Shown: positions 54,643-64,000 of the stretch, piece by piece
Numbering within the stretch: the stretch's first letter is position 1
How the letters are laid out: the number at the start of each line of letters is the position of its first letter
Assembly (NCBI GenBank): GCA_015179045.1
Contig: WHUZ01000004.1
Span: forward strand, 1,364,001-1,428,000
Direction of reading: 5' to 3'
Length of the DNA stretch: 64,000 nt
Source of the DNA: Kalaharituber pfeilii
Lineage: Eukaryota; Ascomycota; Pezizomycetes; Pezizales; Pezizaceae
The notes under the pieces: generated by a model
Seen by the model: the letters and a program-made list of their open reading frames with translations, nothing else
Told to the model about the DNA's origin: nothing
Database searches by the model: none
Translations under genes and position numbers: made by a program

Positions 54643-55710
54643 TCAATGACATAAGCTACGGTGCGCGGTGCCAGAACGTCCATGTCTTGGGCAGTCGATT
54701 TCGTAGTTAAAGAGGTTACCGAAGATGTTCCTCCCCTCGCATCTTACGGAGCACTCCTCCTTCTCCTCTACCGCTGCTTCATCCATGTCCTCCCTGTCAT
54801 CCCGCTCTTTCCCCTTCTCTCTTGTACCCACTCTATTCCACTCGTACAATTCCGAGTGTAGCCATCTCTCAGACAACCTTACCTTCGCTAGTTGGTGACT
54901 ATCCGACTCTACCTCCCCTTTTAGGTAGATTACGACCGAGCTGGTCTTCTTCCCTTCCCTTCTCTCCTTCTTCAACAACCATCGAGCTGCAACTATACTT
55001 CCCATCCATAGGTTCACCTTCTCCATCAAGTCCTCCCAGCTTTTTGGTTGTTGCAATTCCGTGTATCACAATTGCACGACCAGACTGAGGCAGGCTCAAC
55101 TGTCACTTTCGAGTCTGTGGTTTGTTGACTTCTTGCGTAGGGGGTATTTTTCGGTTTTGTATGGAGATGGGGAGTGCCATGTTTTCCGTAGCCTTCTCCG
55201 GAGCTTCTTTTTTTTTTTTTTTTTTTATATCATTGATCGTCCGGAGCTTTTGAGGGCTTTGAAGACTGCCTATTTGTTGGAATGGGGGCTGTGGATACCT
55301 TCTTGCCCTTCATTGATAGTTGCGCTAAGGGGGTGGAAGACTTTTTAGGGGCCGGTGGTGTTAGTGGAATGTTTTGAGAGATGATTGCTGCATATGACAG
55401 CCGTGGTGGAATCTCAGATTCAGTTTGTATTTCCCTTTCCTTGGAGTCATGCTTCACCATATCTGCATGCTGGTCTGTGCATATGTACCCCCCACCCTGG
55501 TTACAAGAATGTTGGTATACCGGTGTAAGACTCGGAGTTCCTCCAGGAACCTGTCTGTTGGTTCGAAGTTTGGTCTTGTCATTGTCTTCTATACATTGGT
55601 CAATGTAGTCAATGACTTCTCTCACTGCTTCAAGCATATAGGTCATGTTGCCTCCACAAAGTCGTTCACTAATATACTTGTATAGTGAGGCTCGAGATGA
55701 GTACTTCTGG
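54643..55710 (-). pseudogene. LINE ORF1 remnant
   Basis: Read leftward: a N-terminal part with LSYAAIISQN and a Pro/Ser/Lys-rich linker (55710-55240), then GRAIVIHGIATTKK, and in a shifted frame SWEDLMEKVNLWMG...ARWLLKKERREGKKTSSVVIYLKGEVE. The last piece resembles the RNA-binding core of fungal LINE ORF1 proteins. It is interrupted by a 33-bp B-type tail at 55207-55239 and by frameshifts. There is no zinc knuckle before it ends in CPRHGRSGTAHRSLCH. Confidence 0.6.
55207..55239 (-). mobile_element. 33-bp ultra-short B-type tail insertion
   Basis: CGATCAATGATAT plus poly(A) on the minus strand, flanked by TCCGGAGCTT at 55197-55206 and 55240-55249. Only about a dozen LINE bases were copied. 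Discounting it rejoins the ORF1 remnant locally. Confidence 0.7.
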
Positions 55711-55911
55711 CCAGAGTTATTTTGGCACCTGCGGGTATGTTTTTCGGTATTGGGCTGCCCAATGCCATGAATCTATTGGTCCGATCCATGGTGGGACTGC
55801 CAAGAAGTCAGGGATGTTGGTGTGCTGGCAACGGAGTGGGGAGGTGAATATTTCCTCGAAACTTCACCCCAAGGGGGAAACTTGAGGAGTTAGGTATTTT
55901 GGAATGTGAGC
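55711..55911. other. unassigned sequence
   Basis: About 200 bases between LINE remnants; no recognisable feature. Confidence 0.4.
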
Positions 55912-55926
55912 ACTTTCGATGTACCG

Positions 55927-57091
55927 AGGTGCCGGGGTGGAAGGGGTGAATGCGGTTTGCGGAGTGGAAGACGTGGAGACGGTCCTGGATGGCGCGCAAG
56001 CGAGAGCGATCGTCCGGGAGGTGGAGGCGCCGTCAGAGCTGGCGGAGCTTTGCACGGGCGACTTCGGAGGGAGTGAGGAGAGAGAGGAGGAGGCGAGAAA
56101 CTGGAGAGACTGGGGGCTGCAGTGGGCGGCGGTCGAGAATGATGGGTACGAAGCAGTGCTGGACCGCTGGCAAGGTCAGTGGGCGAGGTTCTCGGAGGAG
56201 GGGGAGGAGATCTCGTGGGGAGGGGGGTGTGAGAAGGTGGAGGTGGAGACCGCGGTGAGGCTGGGAAGAAAGAAGGGGGGAAGGGAGGAGTGGGAGACCT
56301 CGGTTGAGGAAGCCGGAAGAGGGAGGGCGGTCCTGTTCTCGGATGGTAGCAAGGTCGAGGACAGCAAGGTGGGGGCGGGGGTGTGGGGGAGATCAGCGGT
56401 GGTGGCGGAGGTAGTAGGGAGAACGGCGACGGTTTTTGACGGGGAGGTGAGGGGGGTGAGAAGGGCGCTGGAGAGTGTACCGGAGGAGGTACCGGTCCTG
56501 GTTTGCTTAGATTCTGAAGCTGCTGTCATGGCGATTCAGAAGGCAGGCAAGGAGGGAAAGGGAAAGACCGAGGATGTGAGAAGGGTGGTGAACGCGGTAG
56601 CGAGGAAGAAGAAGAAGGGAGGAGATGCGAAATTGATGTGGGTCAAGGCTCACATCGGAATCGCAGGAAATGAGAAGGCGGATGAGTGGGCGAAGAAGGA
56701 GACGGTGATGCAGGGGAAGGAGGTGGCCACCGGAAGTGGGGTGCGCCAGAGGGTGAAGGCGTGGAGGAAGGAGAAGAGAGAAGTGGAGGGCTTTGGAGGA
56801 GGAAAGGTCATGGAGTGGAATAGGATGGCAGTATCCAATTTCACTGCCTTGCGCCTGGAGAGAGGGAGGTGTGCGGTGTGGTTGAAGAGGATAGGGGCGG
56901 CTGAGTCGGATAAGTGCAGGTGCGGGGAGGTGCAAACCGGGGAGCATCTCGCTTTCCGATGCAGAAACCAGAAGACCCGTCCAGAAGGCTTTGAGAGGTG
57001 GGGCGACATGGAAAAGAATTGGAAGAGAAAGGCGGAGAATGGGGAGGAGTATGACGTTTTGGAGAATTTCTTCGCTGGCGTCAAGTTCTAG
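55927..57091 (+). pseudogene. A-type LINE ORF2 C-terminus: RNase H and zinc motif
   Basis: About 387 codons, open from the truncation point. The ATG at 55919 lies in the target duplication and is accidental. RNase H motifs: LFSDGSKVEDSKVGAGVW (first Asp), FDGEVRGVRRALE (Glu), VCLDSEAAVMAI (Asp), HIGIAGNEKADEWAK (last Asp). Then comes a zinc motif CRCGEVQTGEHLAFRC. All four catalytic acids are present and there are no stops, so the insertion is young. Endonuclease and reverse transcriptase are missing by truncation. Stop TAG at 57089-57091. Confidence 0.88.
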
Positions 57092-57277
57092 AAGGTAGGA
57101 GAATGCGGGGTCAGGTTCTAGAAGCTAGGAGAGCGGGGGCGACGGCGCGTGGGGGCCATGTACGTAGAGAGTTAGTTTAGCCTGTCTCCGGGCTATGAGG
57201 GCTTGCCCAGGGACCCTGCCATGGCCAAGTGCTACAAGCGGGGTTATGTGATTAAAAAAAAAAAAAAAAAAAAAAAA
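55927..57277 (+). mobile_element. 5'-truncated A-type LINE with RNase H
   Basis: Flanked by a perfect 15-bp duplication ACTTTCGATGTACCG at 55912-55926 and 57278-57292. Ends ACCCTGCCATGGCCAAGTGC...GGGGTTATGTGATT plus about 24 A. It shows the A tail joined to a coding LINE body. GC-rich coding DNA (GAGG-type repeats) contrasts with the surroundings. It inserted three bases inside the element that begins at 57290. Confidence 0.92.
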
Positions 57278-57289
57278 ACTTTCGATGTA

Positions 57290-58082
57290 CCGTATTAACT
57301 CACTTAAGAGGCAAAACACAAACGCGCGCTAGTGCGGTCTTGGCAAGCCTCTCGGCGTCAGTACGCGTGTACTACCAAGTATGCACAGGCACGATCTCAA
57401 CATAATAGAGATTGATATTCAGAAGGATCTGACCATAGAAATAGGAGACTGGATTAAGGTGATGAATAGACTGGCTTTTGGGTGCTGGAGTGTAGTTTCC
57501 TTTCCAGTCATTAGTGATACTGAGGATGATGGGCCTGAATATGATTTCTGTTGGCAAGCAGATGAGTATTAGAGGAAGAAAGGGAGATACTATATTGAGT
57601 AGAGAAAATGGAGAAGCTGGAAATTAGCCTATGCACCTAGACTTGCACTAGATCAGCACTGCTGATCAGTGAATGGTTGTTATGGGTTCACCGCAACCAT
57701 AGGGCGGGCGGTCGGTGGATACATAAAATGTGCATATGCAGCGCAAGTGATATGCAAGCCGATGGTGGTAGAGGGCATCACAGTCACATGAAGTGCTATA
57801 TGAGCTACGCAGAGAACTAGCGAGTATCACTAGTCAAGTGTCTTTTTGACCTGGCGGATGGTAACTCTCTGCGTTTACTTACCAGATCTATTACAACGGT
57901 ACTGAACGGAACAAGAGCATAGCCGTATCTGTTTCTGTGGCACCGTAGAGTTATTGCATACCTGCGGTTAGTAATGCCAAGATTGCGCCAAGAGCAGGTT
58001 AGCGCAATTCATAGCCCCTGAAGCTCTGCCAAGACCAAACTAGCGCGCGTTTGTGTTTTGCCTCTTAAGTGAGTTAATACGG
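57290..58082. mobile_element. 793-bp TA-flanked inverted-repeat DNA element
   Basis: Inverted ends of about 60 bp start CCGTATTAACTCACTTAAGA; TA at 57288-57289 and 58083-58084. A 63-codon frame at 57381-57572 (MHRHDLNIIEID...DDGPEYDFCW) is the only coding hint and is not recognised. Tc1/mariner/pogo-type by duplication. Its left end is repeated at 55921-55926 because the LINE inserted there. Confidence 0.75.
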
Positions 58083-58084
58083 TA

Positions 58085-58584
58085 TGTAGGTTTCGCTGGG
58101 GGGACTCTGTAGTTGCGGAGTGGCTTCCAAGTGCTCGTCCTGTCAAAGTGGTTGTCGCCGATTAAGAGTTCTATAAGGTGAAACAGTTTTTGTGAATTAG
58201 TTGACTTCCTTTGTTATGAGATGAGAACCACCACCGAATATGTATTGAATTGAATTAGGAGCCACCCCACCAGTTTTCGTGAAAGCAGTGAGAGTGTATC
58301 CCAACCCTGTTTGGCCTATGTAGGGCCAGTGTCAGGCAGCGATACAATGGATATCGCGATTGTGCATGCTTGGCAATCCGCTAAGTGTCCTAGAGCCTTA
58401 CAGACTGCGCCATGCATATCAACCTAGATGGATGGGGCTGGAAGTGCAATTATTACATCTCAAAAGCAGGGATCAAATGATTTCTAGCTGCCTGCTAGCA
58501 TTGTGCTAAACGGGATTGAGACTAGTCTTGTCGCCCAATCTCCAACATACAGGGGTAGTTAAGGCATACAAGGGTAGTTAGTTA
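58085..58584. other. family-unit upstream DNA
   Basis: 58.34-58.51 kb resembles 63.17-63.38 kb, the flank upstream of copy 8. No gene. Confidence 0.45.
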
Positions 58585-58675
58585 TGGACAATGAATCCAA
58601 CAGGCCAGGCCATAAGGCTGCCTGGACCGGCCCAGGCGGCCTGAATCAGGCCAACCAGGCCATTCAGGCAGGTTT

Positions 58676-58853
58676 TTTTTTTTTTTTTTTGTCAGTAATC
58701 GCATGCCGCCCTGTGGGCTATGGCGAGGTCTAGTTACATGATAGATAAAGGAAAATTAGGCTGATAAAATAAGCTATCGTCCCGCCCAAGCCAGTATGTC
58801 ATCAGTGCGTCTTTGTCTTTGTCTTTTGGGGGTCTTAGTAGGGCAGGCAGGTT
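58676..58853 (-). mobile_element. 178-bp B-type LINE fragment
   Basis: Minus strand CGCCATAGCCCACAGGGCGG...GATTACTGAC plus poly(A). CAGGCAGGTTT at 58665-58675 and 58854-58864 is the duplication. Confidence 0.8.
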
Positions 58854-59000
58854 TAAGCCAATTAAACGAATCCCTCCACAGCTATCCAGGTGAATTAAGG
58901 CCAGCGTTTACCGGATTGTTTGAGTATTTAAATGAGTAGAATCTTCCATATATCTAGAATTTTAAACAGCAGTGGTCTACGACTTTAGTCAAGTATGTAT

Positions 59001-59060
59001 AAATCCTCGCCATAGCCCACAGGGTGGCACGCGAGTAATGATATATATAAAAAAAAAAAG
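59001..59060 (+). mobile_element. 60-bp LINE-tail micro-insertion, type B
   Basis: AATCCTCGCCATAGCCCACA...GAGTAATGATATATAT plus poly(A), flanked by AGTATGTAT at 58992-59000 and 59061-59069. Confidence 0.85.
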
Positions 59061-59596
59061 AGTATGTATCACACTTTATATTCAAATATATATACTAACA
59101 AATATTTTAGAAATGACGGACCTTCCAGACAATACAACAGACGGGACTCAATTCTTGGATGATGATACCTAATAGGCGACTGTCAATTACTGATCGTGGA
59201 AATATCCAGGAGTATTAAAATCTAATTCACCTGGATTAAATTCTAAAATCGCTTGAATTTACGTAAACGGCCTGGTTGACCTGGACCGGCCTGAATGGCC
59301 TGGACCGGTCCAGCCGGTTTCAATCCAATGCAGATCACGGCCTGTTTGATTCATCGGTTATGGAATCGGTGCAGGGCTATCGAAAACGACCGCCTGCCCT
59401 CGGCCGCCCAGTCTTCAAATACTCTTATCGCTTCTGAAAACTCTCTTACAAAATCCTCTCACTATGAAGCCATCCAGTTCATTATTTATGAATGCTGGAG
59501 TCCAGTTCACTTTTCAGCACAGAGACTATTCAAGCTCCTATTAATCTTAATCTACCCCTGGTTCACATCTTCGATTTTGTGCACTATTGCAACGAA

Positions 59597-60240
59597 ATGA
59601 GCACCGACACTGATATAGAGGTGTACATCAGTATCGCCTCCATCGGCATGGTCTTGCACATAAATAGAAGAGCTCAGGACATGAATGAACACCAGCAGCG
59701 ACTAAGCCCTGCACCAGCATCGGAAATGGGAAATGAAGTCCTCAATACGCCTCCAGCTGGGGGAGAGCTCGACTCAGCACAAATTGTCCTCAACCATACT
59801 GCTCGGGAATCGGAACTACTCTCCGGAGACCATGATAATAGAAGTCACAACCCCCGCGCCGACTTTTCCCCGCTCCTAACTGTACTCCGCCGATCACATG
59901 GTGATCATGTTGAACTGGCCTCCCAAATCTTCCATGAGATGCCAGCATTACAAACCCCTGCCGGTCACCATCGCAGACCAGGTCACATCCCTTCGACATA
60001 TGGTGCTGCTTCGATGTCACCAAATCAAAGTGTGACCAGGAATATCGTGAGACTGCAGGACCCCGGGGCTGTTGAACTGGAAGGAATGGGGACTACACAA
60101 GCTTTTAGGAATGCTCCGCCGCTGATCGAACTACGCGGTGAAACAGATTCGGAGGATACTGAACTTCAACTTCCGACACCAGGAAGCATTCCCAGAGGCA
60201 CCGCCAGAATCAGTACGCAGAAGTCCAAGAGAAATCAGTA
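59597..60240 (+). CDS. recurrent unknown family, copy 7, C-terminus replaced
   Basis: Second-subgroup member, very close to copy 6 but without its stops: MSTDTDIEVYISIASIGMVL, QIFHEMPA, IELRGETDSEDTELQLP. The family ATG is 59597. The frame is open 35 codons upstream to an ATG at 59492 (MLESSSLF...), which corresponds to the separate upstream frame of copies 6 and 8, so a longer N-terminus is possible. Homology breaks at about 60232, inside the basic tail; the frame runs on through unrelated sequence to 60373. The TATA position reads TTACAAAA, one base off. Its function is doubtful. Confidence 0.6.
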
Positions 60241-62067
60241 TAGCTCCTCACAACTTTATATATTGCATGTGCATGACGTCGCATCTGCTATATACCCGCT
60301 CTTGTGCACTGCTCCATATCATCTATCTAGGAGTCATGAGCAACTCCGTGTCAGGTCATGTATGTGCTGCTAATTATTGCAATACTTACAAACTGTCATA
60401 TATTACATATTCATTATTACAAGATTATATATGTGCGATCTGCAGCATCATTCATATCTCTATACTATTGCTCACCTAAGCACTCATAGGTAGTCTCATA
60501 ATACTATTCTGTATCTTTGAATACCCATAAATTGAACCTGCTATTTATTCTATTCTACCACTAGTATTATTGGGCTATAATCGCCATTATATAGTTGATG
60601 CAGTTGGCAGTAGTAAAGGATTTAGCTAGTGCACAATACCCGGCTTCCCAGTTTTAATTTCCACACATTATAGGGAGTATACCTACCTAACATAATACAA
60701 AAATCTAAGTGGTGAAGATGTAAAAAACTTATTACAAATGTCATAAATGCATATCCTCAATTGCTAAAGCTTCACTAAATTATTGGATGCACAATGGCCT
60801 AAAATACCTGAAACTCCTCCTCATTACATGCTCGGCTAACTTCTACCTTTAGTTCTAGGTATGTAACTTCTGCTAGAATTTCCACAGCATGCTGTAATTA
60901 TGCTAGATTATTGCCTTTATGGAATTGAACCTCTACCGGGTTAAAAATTGCATAGAAAGACATTCTGGGTATATTTATGGTCAGAATTCCTGCTTTCTCG
61001 GTAACCTACCCATTGGCCCCCACCCACTCCAGCACACAGACCACTACCACCCCACATGTCTCACCAACTCCAATACCCCACTCTCGTGCCATTGAACTAC
61101 CTTGAGCAAATGGAGAAAGTAGTAATATGAAGGTATTAAGAGCATAGGGGGTATAAATTTAATTTTCAATTCTGTAAAAATATGTGACCCGCTTCTGCGT
61201 CGTGACCCGCTTCACCCTAAAATACAGTACTCCTAACACAGTAGGCTAGTCCCGGTCTTGGCGGAGTCTTCCACCGGCCCATTTCCATCGATGCCTCCAT
61301 GTCCCTTTTACCCACGCCGTCCCCACTACCTCCTCATCGTTGTCCTCAGTTGCCCACTGCTCTGAGTAATTTCACACTTCTCTATCCCCTAGACTGCGCA
61401 TGAGGCTCGTTCAATACTGGTTATCGGTAGCTATCACCACGGAATGCTGCTCCCACCGGCACCTCTGCATCATTGACCGTGGCGAGCGCTCTGAGAAATA
61501 TGGAGCTCTCATGCCATCACTCCTTTCTGAGTGCCTAACGACGTACGTATACCCTCCTCCGTCCTGACCCCTGGAGCCACTAATCGCATTCAGCTACCAA
61601 AACAGTACGCAGCCCTATGCCCCGCTTCTTCCAGCCTCTCCAGCTCCACTTGCCACAGTGGCTTTAGCGTCTCACTGCTTCCCTAGTTGAATGTCCGAAG
61701 ATCTGCCGCCTCCGTTCTGTTCAAGGCAATTAGATGTCCTCACCTGGCAACCACCATCTCTCTTCTTGGCCTGCCTCCGTTGAAGACCCCCGTAAACATT
61801 CTGGTTCCTTTATACACCAGTATAGCAAGAACAAGAGCCACGTGGGGGAGCTGGGCATGGAGGATCATGGTTGAAATGCCCACCCAGAGTCGAAGACCAG
61901 GGAGCTCGAGAAATGGCAGTATATCATAGCGGGGACGGTCACGGGCGCCCCATGGAGCGCACTGAGAGATGAGTATGGATATATTTCTCACTATGTGCTT
62001 GCTTGTTGGTTCACAGAGGTTATGTTATGTTATGTTTCTGATCGTTATCCCTTATGTAACTTAATTT
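60241..62067. other. no gene supported
   Basis: AT-rich sequence to about 60980, then a C-rich stretch. The last kilobase ends in a B-type LINE 3' terminus and may be LINE-derived, but I could not see reverse transcriptase or RNase H motifs. Confidence 0.4.
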
Positions 62068-62120
62068 CGCCGTAGCCTAAAGGGGGCGTCATGCGAGTAA
62101 TGATATATCATATATAAAAA
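62068..62120 (+). mobile_element. LINE 3' end, type B, diverged
   Basis: CGCCGTAGCCTAAAGGGGGC...GCGAGTAATGATATATC followed by a short AT/A tail. Older than the other copies by divergence; no duplication seen. Confidence 0.6.
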
Positions 62121-62404
62121 GAAAATTTTTTTGGTTCCTTATATTGCAAATTCTCCCATTTCCTGTTCAGGTTTCTCATCACCTTCCCAATGCGCTTTTC
62201 ATTGGCACATCGGCAATAGTTATGGTCCTCTAAAGAGAAATCACGTGTTTCGGGCGTGGATAACACAAATCTGCAAGGAGAAAGGTCAAGATAGGGAGAT
62301 TAGAATCCTGGGGTAGGAGGTGGAGAGCGGCGACATCGGTACTAATGTCAGAACACCCTTGGGATAACATCAGTGTACAGCTCAAAGCTGATCTGAGCTA
62401 CCTC

Positions 62405-62462
62405 CCTGCCATGGAGAGCAGCTGCGCGCGGGGTCACGTGACAAAAAAAAAAAAAAAAAAGT
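62405..62462 (+). mobile_element. 58-bp LINE-tail micro-insertion, type A
   Basis: CCTGCCATGGAGAGCAGCTG...GGGGTCACGTGAC plus poly(A). Perfect 13-bp duplication TCTGAGCTACCTC at 62392-62404 and 62463-62475. Confidence 0.9.
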
Positions 62463-62584
62463 TCTGAGCTACCTCTAACTAATGACAGGAGCTGTTCTTT
62501 TGTTATTTTATCTATCACTGTCACATTGAATGCAACTTTTCGACGCTTCTGAAGACTGACCCTTGTCCTCGAATACATAGTTTA

Positions 62585-62772
62585 CCCACTACAGGGGCTG
62601 ATGGAGATGATGGAGGAGGACGGAGGGTGACTTCAGTTACATTTCAGTGTGCCAGTATTTTATTTTCTCTATCTCATTTAGTTCCTGTTGATCACATGTA
62701 CCTATCACATCGCCATAGCCCACAGGGCGGTAAGCGATAAATGATATTAAAAAAAAAAAAAAAAAAAAAAAG
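62585..62772 (+). mobile_element. 188-bp B-type LINE fragment
   Basis: Ends CGCCATAGCCCACAGGGCGG...AAATGATATT plus poly(A). Perfect 14-bp duplication GAATACATAGTTTA at 62571-62584 and 62773-62786. Confidence 0.9.
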
Positions 62773-62786
62773 GAATACATAGTTTA

Positions 62787-63448
62787 TTTTTCAACGAAAT
62801 TTGACATTTGTTGGTAGCACACTATCAGCTTTAGGCAAGCGGCATACGGCTGGTATAGTAGCGTTCCATGTTTTCTTACCATGATGCAACGTCATCACTT
62901 GCTGAACAGTACTTCATGAAGGCGGAACCAAGTATCATACTCTCATGCCCGAAATTGCAATTTCTCAAAGTATCTAATCAGGATCGATTAAAGCTAACAT
63001 CATAGATCAACAGATAGCAATCATTTTTATTTTATTTATTGATTTTATTTTGTTGTATTTTAGTTCTAAAGCTTGGATAGAGATTAACACTATTAACGTT
63101 AAGCAACCAGACTAACCTATTGCAGTAATATTCTAGTTCTCGAATAGAATAGGCTTGGCATATTTATTTGGGTGCAGATTCAAGGATAATCAAGATACGG
63201 CGAAGTGTCTCCGCCAATTGTGTCGTTCATCTAGGTTGATATGGTTGCGGACAGCTTTGACGAAACACCAATCGCAGCATGTGTTCATGTGTACCCATGC
63301 ATGTTTCTTATGCATGATTTTCTCTACACTAACTGGAATGGGCATGCTTAGCATTGCACTAAACAATATTGGGATTAGTCTCGTCACAAGTTTTGTGTGT
63401 CCGTAGTTACAGTTACCGGAGCCCAACTACAAAAATTTGAAGAACTAA
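62787..63448. other. family-unit upstream DNA, no gene
   Basis: Shares 63.17-63.38 kb with 58.34-58.51 kb. Nothing coding is supported. Confidence 0.45.
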
Positions 63449-63449
63449 T

Positions 63450-63457
63450 GATAAAAC
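63450..63457 (+). promoter_or_regulatory. TATA-like box of family copy 8
   Basis: GATAAAAC, about 140 bases before ATG 63589. A short upstream ATG frame MLESNSTSQCTDFRED follows it, in the leader. Confidence 0.4.
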
Positions 63458-63588
63458 TACCGCTTCATCTCCTCTGAATGCTTGAGTCCAATTCCACTTC
63501 TCAATGTACAGACTTCCGCGAGGACTAATTCAAGCTCTTATTGGTTATATTTTACCTTTGCCCGAAATCTTCGAATTTGCGGACCTAA

Positions 63589-64000
63589 ATGAGCTCCAAT
63601 ACCGATTTAGACCTGCACATCACCGTCACTTCCACCGGCATAGTCTTGCACGTAACTGGAAGCACTCGGGACATGGCTGAACACCAGCGGCACCCATTAT
63701 CGGTACAGGCAATGAATAATGGAGGTCCGAATACACCTGCAGCTACAGCGGAGCTCGACCCACAACCAAGTATTGATAACCATGGTTCTCCAGAGCCAGA
63801 AACACTCTCCGGAAATCATGACAACATAAATAGGAATTTTCGCATTGACCTTCCACCACTCCAAACTGTACTCCAAACACAAGGTGATCATGTTCAATCA
63901 TCATCCCACCTCTTCCATGAGATGCCAGCATTACAAAACCCTAGAAGGCACCATAACACTCCAGGCCATAACTCATCAACATATGGTACTACCTTGACAT
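63589..64000 (+). CDS. recurrent unknown family, copy 8 (partial at window end)
   Basis: ATG 63589 opens a frame still open at the last base, at least 137 codons. It reads MSSNTDLDLHITVTSTGIVLH and later HLFHEMPALQNP, the conserved central block. It belongs to the second subgroup by its short N-terminus but is quite diverged from copies 6 and 7. The C-terminal acidic and basic blocks would lie beyond the window. Not seen to contain any stop. Confidence 0.6.
   Translation, partial: MSSNTDLDLHITVTSTGIVLHVTGSTRDMAEHQRHPLSVQAMNNGGPNTPAATAELDPQPSIDNHGSPEPETLSGNHDNINRNFRIDLPPLQTVLQTQGDHVQSSSHLFHEMPALQNPRRHHNTPGHNSSTYGTTLT

Larger units (their letters stand above)
58585..59335. mobile_element. GGCC-rich inverted-repeat element, with nested LINE fragments
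   Basis: Both ends are built of GGCCTGAATGGCCTGGACCGG-like repeats in opposite orientation, and further in CCAGGTGAATTA (58888) faces TAATTCACCTGG (59224). Exact ends and target duplication could not be fixed. Two B-type insertions (58676-58853 and 59001-59060) lie inside it. Confidence 0.5.

Noticed and set aside
56176..57084. Long minus-strand Ser/Leu/Pro-rich frames opposite the A-type LINE
   Set aside because: Mirror of the RNase H coding strand, whose catalytic motifs are clear on the plus strand.
61687..61991. Overlapping plus and minus frames before a B-type tail, as possible LINE ORF2
   Set aside because: No reverse transcriptase, RNase H or zinc motif in either; kept as unassigned.

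Overview
This window looks like a transposon-packed, gene-poor stretch of a filamentous ascomycete genome. The case rests on a 71-base intron with a CTAAC branch site, a fungal-type non-LTR retrotransposon carrying an RNase H domain, Ty1/copia elements, and mutations that look like C-to-T decay. A truffle-like Pezizomycete would fit, but that is inference. I see no ordinary housekeeping gene. Nearly everything is a mobile element, its debris, or one recurring unknown gene family.

Layout. Bases 1-269 hold the 3' end of an unknown spliced gene. Bases 526-12528 are one full LINE (about 6.6 kb of its own sequence, 12-bp target duplication). A fresh copia element (6076-11499, LTRs identical by eye, 5-bp target duplication) has inserted into its ORF2, exactly in the first RNase H motif. 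From about 12.57 to 47.6 kb the DNA is built from repeated units. Two units form a giant imperfect inverted repeat (about 12.95-18.6 kb against 23.4-31.1 kb). Further units follow in tandem on the + strand. A second, defective copia (47695-52813) lies in this array. From 53.6 to 59.3 kb lies a mosaic of 5'-truncated LINE pieces and small DNA transposons. The gene family resumes at 59.6 and 63.6 kb.

The recurring family. At least eight copies encode an approximately 230-residue protein that starts like MNSNDDPDMYIS. Copies lie at 13994, 19838, 29453, 34837, 40283, 43470, 59597 and 63589, and two decayed copies lie near 17.6 and 24.1 kb. Five diverged copies are still fully open, and most keep a TATA box 110-150 bases upstream of the ATG. 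I do not recognise the protein. It is the best candidate here for something undescribed.

The second notable signal is a set of insertions only 58-61 bp long. Each is a conserved 38-40 base core plus a poly(A) run, flanked by its own target-site duplication. The cores come in two sequence types (A and B), identical to the extreme 3' ends of the two LINE lineages at 55.9-57.3 kb (A) and 53.7-54.5 kb (B). For some of them the duplicated paralogous copy shows the empty site.

Other elements are TA-flanked inverted-repeat elements from 48 bp to 1.1 kb, and a TGT...ACA element with a 4-bp duplication and an integrase-like remnant. All homology statements are from reading by eye; no search or alignment program was run.
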